Below, piece by piece: positions 10,784-23,612 of a stretch of DNA of 64,000 nt; position 1 is the first letter of the stretch; every line of letters begins with the position of its first letter. The position numbers and the translations under genes are program-made. Below the pieces are notes generated by a model, which worked only from the letters and a program-made list of their open reading frames with translations, did not search any database and was not told the DNA's origin. Source of the stretch: Crotalaria pallida (taxonomy: Eukaryota; Streptophyta; Magnoliopsida; Fabales; Fabaceae); assembly GCA_037953625.1 (NCBI GenBank), contig CM075652.1:12916501-12980500 (forward strand), given 5' to 3'.

Positions 10784-12733
10784 TTTCTTGATTTCTCCGG
10801 GTTTGAACTAGCACAATATTTGGTACTTTTTGATATGTGTGAGTCTTTGTGCAAACTCTATGACTTGGCTGAACTTTATGTGTTGATTGTGATGTCTTGA
10901 TGTGATTAAATGAGTATAGGGGGATAAAAATTTAATAGCTTGAGTTGATTACTTGACGAAGGATTTGTTTATAGTTGGATAATTGATTTCATGATAAAGT
11001 CGGTTATGTGATACTTGATTCAATTTCTTTAAGAAAAACAAGAAAAAATAATTGGTTTTGGGTTGTCTGGTATGTAAGTTTCGGTTTAGGTATGACCATG
11101 AGTAAATTAAATTGTTTGGTTAAAAGATAAATGTTATTTGAGGATATGATTGGGTTATGTGAAAGTAAATTGGTAAGTTAGGTTGATCTGTTCTATGTGC
11201 TACATGCTAGTTGATTGATTATGTGTTTACTTGCTTTGGATTATTTGTATGTTGAAGGAAGTGAAAAAAATGAGTTATTTAGTTAAGTTAAAGTGTTATG
11301 CTTTCGTTTTGTTTTAATCAAAATGTGATGAGTATTTGATTGAAGTAGTTAACTCCTGAAAACCATTTGACTTAGGATTGATTTAGCCTCGATTTAATTA
11401 AAAAGATAGACTTTTATAGGTGTTGTCCAAGTTTTTATTTAATTCAAAAAGTGTTTAGAAAGTGTAGTTTCAAGTATGAAAAGTGATTTTAAATAAGTTG
11501 GAATGTGTATAGGTGTAGGAACCTATTTTATTTCAATATGGTCCTAATTGATTTCATAATGCTATGGTTTGAAATTTTAATTGTTTACGTGTTTGTTTTA
11601 TGGTATAAAGCTAGGTGAATTTGAGGTAACTTTACAGTGTTGTTCGAATTGAGAAAAAGTGATTCTTGGATTTAATTTGATGTTATCTATAATTTGTTTA
11701 AGTTGTTTTTCAGTTCTAAAAATGTTTTCAAGTGATTTAAAGTTTAAGCTTTGAGTAGTACTTGATTGAGAATAAAGTCGGGTTAAAAAAATTGAAGTGG
11801 TGTGTTTTGCTTTGTTTAATGGTCATGTGCTAAGTTATTTGAATTGGCGATTTGTCTTTGAAAATAAGTTGATTAACTTTGGTTTACTTTGATACATGGT
11901 TCGGTTTTAACATGATGGGTAGAAGAGGAATTTGTTCTGTTAAATGCTAAGTGTTGTTTGAAGTGTGTGTGGTTGTATGAAAATAAATTTAAGGAGTTAA
12001 TTGTTTGTTGCTATGCTTCGGTTTAGGTGCTTAGTTTTAAGATTAAAATGAGGTGCCCTAAATGCTACTTGTTAATTTGTTGGTTGTGCGTTTACTTGTT
12101 TAATTTGACTATGTGATTTAATTAGTTAAAATATTGTTTGTCGTTTATGGGTTTGATTACACAATTGGTTTTGAGAATTTAAAGGGATTTTTGGAATGAC
12201 CTAGTTGATTTAATTAAAAATTTTGGACATATGTAGTGGTTGCCCCAAGCTTTATTTTTGGTGCTAATGTTTGGGAAATAAGGTGTTTAAGTGTTGGTTT
12301 CAGGCCCAAAATGCTATACGAATAAAAATGTACTTTATGGTGTTTTCGGATGTCTAAAATATGATTTAAGGGACTCGCTGCATGGCTGCCAGAATTTTAG
12401 TTATTTCGTTTCCAACTTGTAAAATGTTTTCAATTTAAAATCATCGGTTTTGAGTGTTTTAAGTTGAGGTAAAAGTTAGATTGAAAAATTGAAGTCTTTC
12501 GGTGTTTTCGAGTTCGAATGAGTTGTTGTCCAAGGCGGACCAGCCACTAACCCATTTATTTAAAATAATTTTGTTAATTGTTTTATGGTGGTTTTAAGGA
12601 ATAAAAAAGTGTTTGAAAAGTTTTGGAACAAATTTGAGAAAGGCTTGTGTTTGATTCTACCTGAAGGATTATAATATGAGTTTTCAAAGGATGAATTTTA
12701 ATTAGGAACTGGATGCTTGGTTTGAAATATGAT
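10784..12733. other. Non-coding stretch, T/G-rich on plus strand, origin unknown
   Basis: Rich in TTTG/TTGA words and stop codons in all frames, with no recognised protein or terminal repeat. Its base style resembles the interior of the long LTRs elsewhere in the window, so it may be LTR-derived, but no boundary was found. Confidence 0.4.
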
Positions 12734-12742
12734 AATAATAAT

Positions 12743-13291
12743 AAGGCAAAACTGTTCGTATGGTCCCCTAAGTTATTTATTTGTTCCAATCTAGTCCACT
12801 AAGTCATTTTCGTTTGAAAGTGGTCCTCTAACTCATGTAATATTAGCATCGTTAATCCTTTCCGTCTATTACCACCAAACATCATCTATTTAAGTTGACG
12901 TGGCAGCCAAAGTGTACAATGTAGGTGATCCACATGTATCCTCCCTTTTACCACGTTAAAAGTTTAAAATGGTGGAGTCAAACGACGTCGTTTTAATGCT
13001 TGAAGCCACTCACTTCATCTTCTTCTTTCTTCCATGAGAAGTCGTTATGAGCTAAGAGAGAAAAACACTAAACTTTGGAGGGAAAACAGAGGGTTGCTAG
13101 GGCATTTTCTAAGAGAAAACGAACTGCAACATTTTCGTTGATTATGAGCGCGATAGGGAGTTCATTCATGGACGGAAAGGACTAACGGTGCTAACGTTAC
13201 ATGAGTTAGGGGACCAATTTAAAACAAAAAAGACTTACGGGACCAGATTGGAAAAAAAATAACTTAGGGGACCAAACGAGTAGTTTTGCCT
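12743..13291. mobile_element. Foldback MITE (about 550 bp, 120-bp inverted arms)
   Basis: The left arm from AAGGCAAAACT (12743) and the right arm to AGTTTTGCCT (13291) are imperfect reverse complements over about 120 bp, including GGTCCCCTAAGTTATT and CTAACTCATGTAA. AATAATAAT occurs on both sides (12734-12742 and 13292-13300), a possible 9-bp target duplication as made by Mutator-type elements, although the AAT repeat blurs the exact edge. The centre holds AAACGACGTCGTTTT and no ORF. Confidence 0.7.
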
Positions 13292-13390
13292 AATAATAAT
13301 ATATATAATGTCTGTTTTGAGGATGTAGAAGGTATCAATTGTGGAAGCGTGTCGGTGGACCGCACCCGTAAAGGCTCTCTGGATTCTGTC

Positions 13391-16300
13391 TGTAACACCC
13401 CAAATTTTAATCCCTGGTTAATGAAAATCAATTATGAAAGTTTATTTATAATCAATTATTTTCATTAATATTCTTGATTACAAAGTGATTTATTATGAAT
13501 GATAATATTAGATAGTTTTTAATATGAGAAAATAAATATTTTGCATATTAGTCCCTGAGCTGGGACCTAGAGGTAATTATAGGAAAGATTTTGGAGGGAA
13601 AGTAAATAAAATTAATATTTTTCAAAAACTGGTCAAAACACTCGAGTGTTTCTGAAAAGACTCGAGTGTTTTGGTCAGAGTTGCACGAGTTGGTGCATTT
13701 GGTGAGTCACCACCAATGATTCTCGCCGTTTGACACGAAATCACCACCCCAACACATCTAAGGCCTCCGTGTCGAGCTGCATGAGCTTGGTGGAGGGCTA
13801 TTTAAGCTTTGGTTGATGAATCAACCTCTCCATTTGCCAAATTCGTGAAGTTCTGCATTGGTTAGGGTTCCTGAATCGTTCCGATCGATTCTTCCTCCCT
13901 GTGTTGATTCGAACCACAAACTATATACCAATACAAAGCTCACATCACGAGCTTTGTATATACACATAATTTGTGAGCTGAGAGTGTGTGTGTGTGTGTT
14001 GGTAGAATCTAAGCTGGGAAGTTGAGGCTCGTTTGCTGTCAACAGTTCTGGGAGCTTACTTTGATCTCTAATTCTGGTAAGCTCACGTATTCTTTGAGTC
14101 TCAAATTGGTTTTTATAGTTAGTATGTGTTGCATAGAGCTTAGAAATACTAATTTCCCCAATTTTTATCTCTGTTTTCTATGTCAACCAATTCGGTTTTG
14201 GTGCTCTGCTCAAACTGTCCTACATGTTGATGGTTGAAGTCGTTTTCGGTGTTGGAAGGATTTTCTTTGCGAATTCTTTGTTGGAACACGTCTGTGAGGT
14301 AAGGGGAAAGCTTTCTATTCACTAGATAGAGTTAAAATTGCATGGATTTGATTAGAGAGCCACCAAGAGGCTCTAAGGGCTTAGATTGAATAGGGAAATT
14401 GGTTTGGAGACCAACCTGTGCTCTAAAATGGTTTTGAGCAAGTTTAATATGTTGCATGCAAGCTATTTGGAACTTAAAATCATGAGAATTTTGAGTTTTA
14501 TGCAAATTGGTATGTTAAGTTGTGAAATTGTTAAGTTTTATGCATAATCTTGTGATTCTCTGTTGAATCTGTAATTTGATGTGTTCTAAGTGCTTGAACA
14601 TGTTTAATATATGGTATATGAACTCTGTTGATCATTGGATTGGATTAAAAATGGTTAGAATTGAAAATGGTATGTTAAAACCAAGTTTTCAGTCTGTTCT
14701 GTATAAAAAGACTCGAGTATTTGGCAGGGCACTCGAGTATTTTGTGATCAAACAGTGAGTATTTGTGTTAAAACACTCGAGTACCAGGCTCAGAACTCGA
14801 GTAATGACTGATATAATAAGAGTACCTTCTGATGAACCACTCGAGTAATGTATGAATCACTCGAGTATTCTGGAATTGATGAAGAACACTCGAGTGAACT
14901 ACTCGAGTATTTTTATAAGAACTGAAGTCTGACTTTTCAGGAAAGCATGAACGACTCGAGTAGCTATGAACTACTCGAGTAATCTGGAAAAATCTAAGAA
15001 ACACTCGAGTATTCTGAAGAACACTTGATTATTTCTGTCCAGAAAATTAAAAATACCATTTTTAATTCGGAATCATTATGTTAATACTTAAATGATAATA
15101 ATCCAAGTGATCTAAGACTTAAAAGAAATTGATTGATGGTTTGGATATTTCGTTTGGATGACGGGACGTTGCTCGGGTGGCACATGATATATCAATCAAT
15201 TCTTTTAAGCTAAGATATGGATATTCCGTTTGGATGACGGGACGTTGCTCGAGTGGCACGTGAAATATCAATTCCTTTAAGTTAAGATATTGCATTCATT
15301 CTGGAGTTCGGATGATAGATCGTTTATCATGTTTTGGTAACATGAGGAGGGCCTCTGGGAGTGCCAATTGACGGCTTGCTTGATGACACGTTATGGTTGA
15401 CGACGTGGTCAGCATAGTGAGATGCTGATGATATGGTTATACTGTTTGGATGACGGGACGTTGCTCGGGTGGCACGAATTCCAAGTTTGTCGTGTACATT
15501 CCTGGTGAATGTACGAATGTTGTACACCTAGGAGTACAACGCACTGTTGAGTGCTGGACGAAGTAAAGGATGGACGTCAGAGAGTGACATAGATTGATGG
15601 AGATAGGCTTGAGAGATAGACTCATACATCATGCCACTCATTTCAAATAATGCTGATAAATGAAATAAGTATGAGCATCTTACTTGCATTAAATACTTGC
15701 TAAGTGCTAAATGTGGTTGTTGATATTTGCTGCATGTTTACATATTCATATTGCACATTTATTTATGCTCTATTTATTATGTGTATAGAATCGCTTACCC
15801 CTATGCCCTTGTAGGTGATGTCACGTTACATCGCTTGCATCGAGATCCGGCCACTTCTTAGTGGCATATGGATCTACGAGGATCACCGAGCGGTGTTCGA
15901 GGGAGAGGTAGAGGTTACCTTCTACCATCCCAACCCGCTGATCCGGTTTCATCCTTGTAGGTTTAAGATCCCTATCATATACACTATGCACGTACCCCCG
16001 TTATACACTTACCATGGACCACCTCCCACACGACCAGCTCGCTCATATCACAGTTTTCACTTTCGACCTCCCCGCTCACACCCTTTTTCTTCTAGAGTCG
16101 TCCGCAAGGAGACTCCCCCATCTGATTCGAGGAGCCCTGTTAGGGTCTCGCCATCACCTGACCCTGTACCCAGTGGTAGGGTACCCACTCCTTCGGATGA
16201 GATCAAGTAGGATCTTGTGGAAGACGAGAGCGGAGGCGAGCCTGTCATGCACTCTACCGGGAGTCAGTGGAGGGATGATGATCCCTAGGTATGTGCATAT

Positions 16301-17012
16301 GGTAGATGATGAGGATCAGGGGTCGGGTCTTGGATGCTGTGGAGGAGATGCTGCTGCTGATGATGTTGGATGATGACTACTACTGCTGCTACTTGGATAC
16401 TACTACTACTACCACTACTGCTGCTGCTGCTGCTGCTTGTGTTCTATGATCAGCTTCAGAGTCTTTATTTTTGATATGTAGATATTGTATATATAGTTTT
16501 GAGAACTCTCGGGTGATGATCTACTTTATGGACTTGTACTGGTTCTTGGAGACATGACTTGGGACTATGTATTTCATGACTTACTTATATATATGTATAT
16601 TATGTTAAAATTACAACTACGCATAGTCCTACTATTTCCGCTTACTCTGATATAGATTATTTAAAGAATTCGGCTACAATATGAAAAAAAAATGGTATTA
16701 GTTCCGAGAAAACGAAAGAATGGATGGCATCGCTTAATTTATATTATGTAAAAACGATTGCAAAGTACCGATGCTATCTAGTTTGTGAAAAGATTTTCTT
16801 GTTATAGAGAATGCTGAATTCAACACAATGTTTAAAATGATATGAACTGTATTCTCCAAGAATTCCATGTTTTGGTTTGTGAACCCGCCTTTGAGGTGAA
16901 TATGAGAAAATTTTATTTCCTACATTCTCAATAAATATATACAAGTCCATTATTATTTGAGTAATGGTACAATTATTGTATTAATTACTTGTGGTATAAA
17001 GAGGGTGTCACA
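13391..17012 (+). mobile_element. Solo LTR of a long-LTR gypsy-type element (3.6 kb)
   Basis: It starts TGTAACACCCC at 13391 and ends GTGTCACA at 17012, with a perfect 5-bp target duplication CTGTC on both sides (13386-13390 and 17013-17017). No PBS or internal domain is present, so it is a solo LTR left by recombination. It shares ACTCGAGT clusters and the GCACGAGTTGG phrase with the 3.3-kb LTRs at 34714 and 40689, which points to a related family. A TATA-like CTATTTAAG is near 13798. A phrase GTTTGGATGACGGGACGTTG occurs three times (15152, 15227, 15443). The small open frames at 15815-16373 are not convincing genes. Orientation is inferred from the TGTAACA start. Confidence 0.85.
13640..15015. 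repeat. Clusters of the palindrome ACTCGAGT in the solo LTR
   Basis: Two copies occur at 13640-13670 and roughly a dozen between 14708 and 15015, many as CACTCGAGT or GACTCGAGT separated by 10-50 bases. The spacing is irregular, which is unlike a simple tandem satellite. Confidence 0.8.
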
Positions 17013-17017
17013 CTGTC

Positions 17018-19042
17018 GGCATTCGAGGTGAGAGAGCAGCTTTCCTAAGACACCGTGGTGTGTAGGTAACATGTTAAGATGTTCATGGCCATCTCAAAAG
17101 CCAGAACGTGGGGTTTGTGAGTCAGTCTTATAGTGGCAGTTGATTGTGTGTGTATGGCCACTTATACGCAGGACTAAGACACCCCTTTTCTGTTATAATA
17201 TGATGACATGATGCTACCTATTTATGATGATAAAATGGTATGATCTGATAATGCATGACTGTTAAATTTTATTTGAAATTGAAAGTATTCATGCTATATA
17301 AAATGCTGCTTTGTTTGATTAATGATACTAATGAAAGTAATGTAATAATATTGAGAGTATCTGTGATTAATCGATGGCAAGAGTTTGAGAGATTGATCCA
17401 TCGATTGATCAAAGGAAAGTGGAATTGCACAGAAAGTATTGTTGGAAATGATGACTAATTGTGAATATTATGGAAAGGTGAAAGTGGATCTCCCTGATGT
17501 GCACGATTTTGTTATGTGCTTTCCAGGTTAAGGATAAGTGATGGCCGTGTGAGTTGTATGCCGCGGTTTCGAGCCCTTAGTTGTGATGACAATGAGTAAA
17601 AAGGAAAATGAGTATGTGAATTATGGAGGAAAGTTTAATGTGAAAGATTCGTTTAAAGGTTGAGGATCACCGAAGGGATGAATAAGGGTGACTTGATCGA
17701 ACCTTAGGGTTAATCAGATACTAATAAAACATTGATAAAATACTAAAAAACATTATATAATGCAGTGAGATGAGTGTGAAGTAGTGGAGAGGAAGATACC
17801 CTGTTTATTTGCGGATACTCAGGTGAGTGATTGTGATAGGGGAGGGTGATGACGGTGAAACGTCAAGTAACCTAGAGTGCTTTTCTAGGTAGAACTTTTC
17901 TAGGTAGAACTAGTATATATGTGATCGAGACTTAAGGCCCAGGGGATCGTAGTGTGTTCTGCACAGCTAACTAGAAAAGTACCGTCGCCCCCTTGATCAA
18001 ATTAGAAACAGTGAGAGGGAAACTGAACAAGGCGGGCAGTCGAATGGTTTTGGGCCCTTGCGGTATCGCATAAAATAAGATATTGATTTTGATGAAGGTC
18101 GGCCCGTACGGTTGCAGCTTTGATGAATGGTGATTTCTCGGCTGTTCGACCTGCGTGGGTTAAGGTTCTTGTACGTCCTGTTTGCTTCCGCATAGGTTCG
18201 GGAGGATTAAACTTAACCAGATCGAAAAATATGATCCGGTCTGGTCTCAGAATTCTTAGACCATTATTATAGGGTCCGGTCAACGATCTCACTATTTTTG
18301 AGACAGTTAAGATCGGACCAGACCAATTAATCAACTTCTATATTATATTTGTGAGACCAAATGCCGCAATTAGAGAGCTCCTTACGAAACGGAACTCTCA
18401 CAAGCAAAGTCGAAAGAATAAAAGACAACTAGATATGTCACATGTCTTGTAAATACTGAAATTTTTTTTTTAAAAAAAAAAACCTTTTCTAACCGTGCAA
18501 CATTCATGCAACAATTGTAACAGTACTGAAGCTGTGCAACATTCCCACCATTTCAAATCCCAAGAGAAATTCAAATCAATACAACCATTCAATCAATATT
18601 ATTAATATTATTCAATACAACCATTCAATCAATAATAATAATAACAATAATATTACTATTATTATTCTAAAAATTATTATTTAATAATAATATGAAATTA
18701 TTAAGTAATTAATATTTATAATAATAATTATATTATAATTATTCAAACTCTAAAAAAAGGTTGAAAATATAAAAAAACAACTAGTTATGCAATGTGTCCT
18801 GTAAATATTGAATTTTTTTTTAAATTTCAATTTTAAAAAAAATCTTTTGTAGTAGCGCAATATTCCGTGCGTAGGAAAACGATGCATTGAATACTGAAAA
18901 TATTCGGTGCAGGGAAATGATGCAATGTTCAAATCCTGAATATAATCTGCATTGTAATTATTATTATTAATTATTAATATAAAAAAAATTAAAAACACAA
19001 CTAATGCAGCAGCGGGAAATTCCAGTGCCATTGTACGAGTTG
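17018..19042. other. Repetitive non-coding stretch, no gene recognised
   Basis: 17018-18000 continues the sequence that was interrupted by the solo LTR. 18002-18334 has an open frame on the minus strand, but nothing about it is recognisable. 18440-18560 and 18775-18860 are diverged copies of one A/T-rich unit containing TGCAACATTC. Several AAT microsatellite runs lie at 18590-18740. Confidence 0.4.
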
Positions 19043-21554
19043 TGTAACATTCTGGAACTTCTAAAATAATTAAAAATAAATACTTCGGAGACTTAAATCG
19101 AAAAATCGACTACGAAATCGGAATCAGGAGACCGAAAAACCCCAGGATAGGTATTTTTGAAAAAAGTGTATAATAAATAGTAATCGTATAAGTGAATAGT
19201 AAATAGTAAATAGTAACTGTATAATTGAATTGTAACCATATAGATAAATAGTATCATGCGATATACGTACTATCCCGGAATTCTCTAGAATTTTCAATTA
19301 AAAAATAAAATAAAAAATAAAATATTACGGGGTACTGTAGCTACAGTATCCTAGGGGCCTATAAATACGGCCTCCCTCCCTCCGTGTCGTTCATTCACAA
19401 CTCATTCATTTATTCCTTCTTTCAATTCACTCTTCCCTCGGTTTAGATACCTCCTCGGAGATTAAATTTGGAGTTTAGGACTATAAGAGCAAGGGTAGGA
19501 GGCCCAGGTTTAAGGAAAAAGTCGTTCAATTTATGCTCGAGGAGTAATATTCTAGCTTAATAAGGTTAATTTCTATTACTTGCATAAGGAAGACTTAGCA
19601 ATATAATTTAAATCATTCTTTTTTTATTTATTATTAAATATTGTTTATAAGCTGTTATTAATTCTGCCTAACTTTTTATTATAAAAAGTTGAAAATATTA
19701 AAATATAAGTTGTTATTCTGCCCGACTTTTTATTTGAAAATATTAAAATATAAGCTGTTATTATGCCCAACTTTTTATTTTAAAAAGTTGAAAATATTAA
19801 AATATAAGTTGTTATTCTTCCCAACCTTTTATTTTAAAAAGTTGAAAATATTAAAATATAAGTTGTTATTCTGCAAAACTGTGTATTTTAAATATGGTAA
19901 ATACCAAAATTATAAGTTGTGATTATATCAGTTTTAAAATACTAAAAATTAATAGTTATCAGCCGGAGTGCTGCCCAGATGCTGAAATATTCTTATGGAA
20001 AATCCTAAATAATGTGTGCACTAAGTAACAGGTGAATTTTGTCACCAAGAGCGATAAGAGCCCTAAGACAAGTGGGTATTAAGAGAGACCCTTTGTGACT
20101 CTTCCACTTACCTTGGAATTCATTATGTAGAACTTGGTATCATATTATTGGGAATTTTTCTGTTTGGATATTGTAATAATATTATTGGAATCTTTCGATA
20201 GGAGCAAAAGAAAAGTGATAAAGGAAAATAGTAAAAAGTAATATAATGATTAAATTAAAGAAAATAATTAATGAAAGAGATTGATGAATAAACTAGTAAT
20301 TGCAGAACCATTCAATTGGAGATATAAGGGAGATATAAGGGAGGACGGTATGGTTATGGGCAATGACTAACGTGAAGGTTCAATTGGACCGAAGGACGTT
20401 TCGTGAAGGTCCAGTGAATCGTACACGAGAGTGATACGGTTACTAGGTTGCGCTAATGAAGCAACCGCGAGAATTGTTATGGAAGAACCTTGATCCACTA
20501 GAGGGTCGAGATAGCATGATAGTTGCTGGCCACCCGTGTCGAGGATCGGTTCTACGCTCACCATAACAAATTCTATCGGTAACTCAGACACATCAGGACC
20601 GGTTGAGGGTGGTCCCTGCTAGAGCCAACTTGGGTAGTACGACCCAAGTTGTACTGGACCCAAGAAAGAAAGCCAATACTGTGCAAGCATTGGTTGGGGG
20701 ACGCTTACTCCCGGTTAGGCACTGCCCAAGAGTGGAGGGTTATGTGAGGAATTTGATTGAGAATGAGAATTGAATTGAGAATTGAATGGCAATGATAAAG
20801 TGAATGAGAAATGATGGAAAATGAGAAGAGTGCAATGGAAATGCATTGAATATCCAATGATTGGATCCAATGATAAATAAATGTTTGGAATCCAGATGAT
20901 GGATTTGAATAATAAAATAAGAAATGAGGATCAAATAATTGGATAATGAGAGACGTGCATGCATCATATGCATTAATTGATTGAGCATGCATCATTTACA
21001 TATTTATGAAATTGATAGTTGAATGTGATTAATTATTAATTTGACCTAACTCTTATTCTTTTGGAAGAAAGTCTCACTCCCTGAAGTTCTAATTTAAATA
21101 CATGAATTGATGGAACAATAAGAAAGGTAAAATTAATTAAGGAATAAAATAAATGATTTAATGGACTATTGTATTATTTTTCTTAATTGTTGAATTACTT
21201 TCTTATGTTGTTTTTAGAAATTAATACCTCAGCTATGTACTATTACTCACTCTCTGTTCATCTTTTTAGGAAATAAAGGAGTACGCCCCAGACCGAGGAC
21301 GACTACACTCCCTCCAGCGGAGTGTAAAATAGTATAATAAGTCCTGCCATGCTCTGAGACTAATTATGTGTTATAAACAAACGGTAACTATATTTTGTAA
21401 AATATTTGATGTTTAAATTAGTTCTGGGAGAAGGTGTTTTGGGAATGAAATTTATTTTAGATTCATGGTCTTTTGGATTAAATTTTTCCTACTTTTCTTT
21501 TCAGAATTTTAAACTAAAATAATATTAATTAGGTTTATTAGTAAGGGTGTTACA
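19043..21554 (+). repeat. 5' LTR of the truncated long-LTR element
   Basis: It starts TGTAACATTCTGG and ends GGGTGTTACA just before TTTG and the PBS. TATAAATA lies at 19360-19367, with a perfect 16-bp palindrome TACTGTAGCTACAGTA at 19333-19348 a few bases upstream. A minisatellite lies at 19686-19915. The start is the best TGTAACA match and could be elsewhere, since similar TGTAACA and TGCAACA words occur upstream. Confidence 0.6.
19686..19915 (+). repeat. Minisatellite, about 57-bp unit, four copies
   Basis: The unit carries GAAAATATTAAAATATAAG followed by TTGTTATTCTGCCC and a Phe/Lys-rich AT stretch. The copies differ by a few bases. The open frame through it only reflects the repeat length being a multiple of three. 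Confidence 0.75.
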
Positions 21555-21558
21555 TTTG

Positions 21559-21570
21559 TGGTATCAGAGC
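21559..21570 (+). promoter_or_regulatory. Primer binding site (initiator tRNA-Met type)
   Basis: TGGTATCAGAGC, complementary to the 3' end of plant initiator methionine tRNA, lies four bases after the LTR end. Confidence 0.85.
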
Positions 21571-23255
21571 AATGGTTGCATTCCTCGGCTGCCTCGGCTG
21601 TGGAGAATGGATTCTCACATCCTCCTAATAGGTTACTCACCATGAGAGTAACCAACGTACAGTATAGTGTTTTGTTGAATTATAATCAACCTTTTATAGT
21701 ATAGATGTCCAATTCTGGACTAGTTTTAAAGCTAACAACATAGGTATGAGTTACAGTTTTGGCAACTGGATCTTAAATCCTCTAGAGTGTTTGCAACATT
21801 TGTAATTGATTGGGGATGAGGCACCTTTTGTGCTCCCTTTTAATTTTTTAATCTTAATATGGCTTTGTTGTTTAAAAAAAAAGAACAGTGTTTTTTTCGA
21901 GTCTTAATTGGTATTTATTAATGTAATTGGGTTTTGCATGAGTGAAATCAATTTCTTTTAAGTTTTTGATGTTGTCGCATTTAAAAAAAAAGGAAGAAAT
22001 CCAAGACTAAGGAAAGTGAAAGAACCCCCAACGAATTAGAGCATGTAATTGCTACCCCAACAGGAAGGAACAATCTTTGGTTTCGAATTAAGTTCGCCAA
22101 TTTTTAAATGTGACAATGCAACAATATATCTATATATTTTCAAACTTCATGTCTAAAACTCAGGTAGGACGGAAATGATTTTACCACCAAAGTAATGTAT
22201 AATCGAGACTGGCCATCTCGAGGTTTGCATTTGTTGGAAGGTGAAATCATCAAGTCTCTAAATTTTTGAATATCTTTTGAGTTTGAGTAAAGTCTGAAAA
22301 CCTAAGGAGAATAGTCAATTTTAGCCACAAATCAGAGTGCACAACGGAAGCGGTTAGGTGTCGAGTCTTGGACCTTAATTTCTGGAGTTAACCTCGAACT
22401 GAACTCCTATGTTCCTTTTGATTTTATATTGTGTTTTGAGGATAAAGATACTATTAGTAATAGTATATGAATTTATATAATATGTCAAATTATCTTGGAA
22501 CTTTAATTTGGAAAAGTAATGGCATTATGAATAACTCAATGTATTTTAAATACATTGATATTCAAAACAATTTTTAATATGTAGAATTAAATCAAAATTA
22601 TGTTGAATTAACTATTATGTGCATGATAAATTTTAAGAATACATTGAGGAAAAGTTTGGATTTCTATATTGTCTTTATTTCTAATTAATCTATACTATGA
22701 AAATATTTTTGCATTGATCCTTTAAAAAGGCCATTCGAAAAGGAAGAATTGTACTATTTCAAAACTCTTTCCCTTTTATATTGATATTCCTAAAAAGGTT
22801 TTACTCAATCTCGTATTTGGGTATAACTGAAGAACGTTTGATGAATTTGAAATTCATATTTTTCATTTTTTTGATTGACAAATATTTTCCTAAAGTATAT
22901 GTTTGACCATACAATTACTATTAATAGAATCACATACTTCTTAATTCTTCCAACTATTAATTATTTTGCGAAAACTCTATATTTCTATGTTGTTATAACA
23001 ATGGTTGGAAAATTGTTAAGGAAACCACATTTTATCTTCTAAGTGGTAAAATATTATAGAAACTTGTTGGAACAAAAGTTTGAATGAAGGTGAATTTTTC
23101 CTTCCGTTGAAAATCTTTTTCCAAACCTCATTCTAATGATTCAAGTAAAGAATTTCAGTTTCATGAACTTGGATGATTTAGTTCCATGAGAATAGAAATA
23201 CTACTATTTAATTGATCATGGCTTTTCAGTTTCTTTTGATATTTATATTGATGTC
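21571..23255 (+). other. Non-coding interior of the truncated long-LTR element
   Basis: There is no gag or pol similarity in any frame. Resemblance to the intact element's interior is visible only in the first 0.7 kb, after which the sequence is AT-rich and unassigned. The right edge is set by the start of recognisable integrase sequence. Confidence 0.5.
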
Positions 23256-23261
23256 CTTCGA

Positions 23262-23612
23262 GTGACGGAGCGCCTAGTAGAAGTGAATAATGGATTGCTT
23301 AAAGAAGAATTGACTTTCAGCGATGAAATCCGAGCCCCTGCGGTAGCCAGAGAGAAGGGGGCAAAAGAAAGACAAGCCCGAGAATACAATAAATGGGTGG
23401 TCCCCAGGAGTTTCACAATCGGGGACCTGGTCCTCAGACGAGCTGACATTGGGTTGAAAAATGCGAGAGAAGGAAAGTTGGCCAGAAATTGGGAAGGACC
23501 TTATAGAATCACCTTAAAAACAGGATCAGGAGCATATAGATTGGAGACACTGACAAAACAAGAACTTAACAACACTTGGAATGCCACAAAACTGAAACCT
23601 TATTACGGCTGA
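23262..23612 (+). pseudogene. Integrase C-terminal end of Tat element (5'-truncated)
   Basis: The last part of a gypsy pol polyprotein. It contains the tail of the integrase core linker (REYNKWVVPRSFTIGDLVLRR) and the conserved end GKLARNWEGPY...GAYRLETL...NTWNATKLKPYYG, matching the usual NWEGPY and W-N-x2-L-K pattern that closes Tat polyproteins. The catalytic D-D-E core is absent. Upstream codons (before residue 5) do not fit the family, so the truncation point is close to 23256. The annotated start is only the first in-frame start-like codon. Confidence 0.85.

Larger units (their letters stand above)
19043..23255 (+). mobile_element. Truncated long-LTR non-coding retroelement (LARD-like)
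   Basis: It consists of a 5' LTR (19043-21554), a PBS (21559-21570) and a non-coding interior. The first 120 bp after the PBS and the block around 22200-22240 (CGAGACTGGCCATCTCGA) resemble the interior of the intact long-LTR element at 38051 and 38390, so the two are relatives. No 3' LTR follows; the interior is replaced by the Tat fragment at about 23256. Confidence 0.65.

Noticed and set aside
15815..16373. Overlapping open frames of 119-131 codons with Pro/His/Ser-rich product
   Set aside because: They lie inside the solo LTR in a G+C-richer leader-like part; two frames overlap and neither shows a domain.
18002..18334. 110-codon minus-strand frame
   Set aside because: No motif and no start context; it sits in repeat-derived DNA.
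19686..19915. CRISPR-like array
   Set aside because: The repeats are contiguous with no spacers, the host is eukaryotic, and it is an AT minisatellite.
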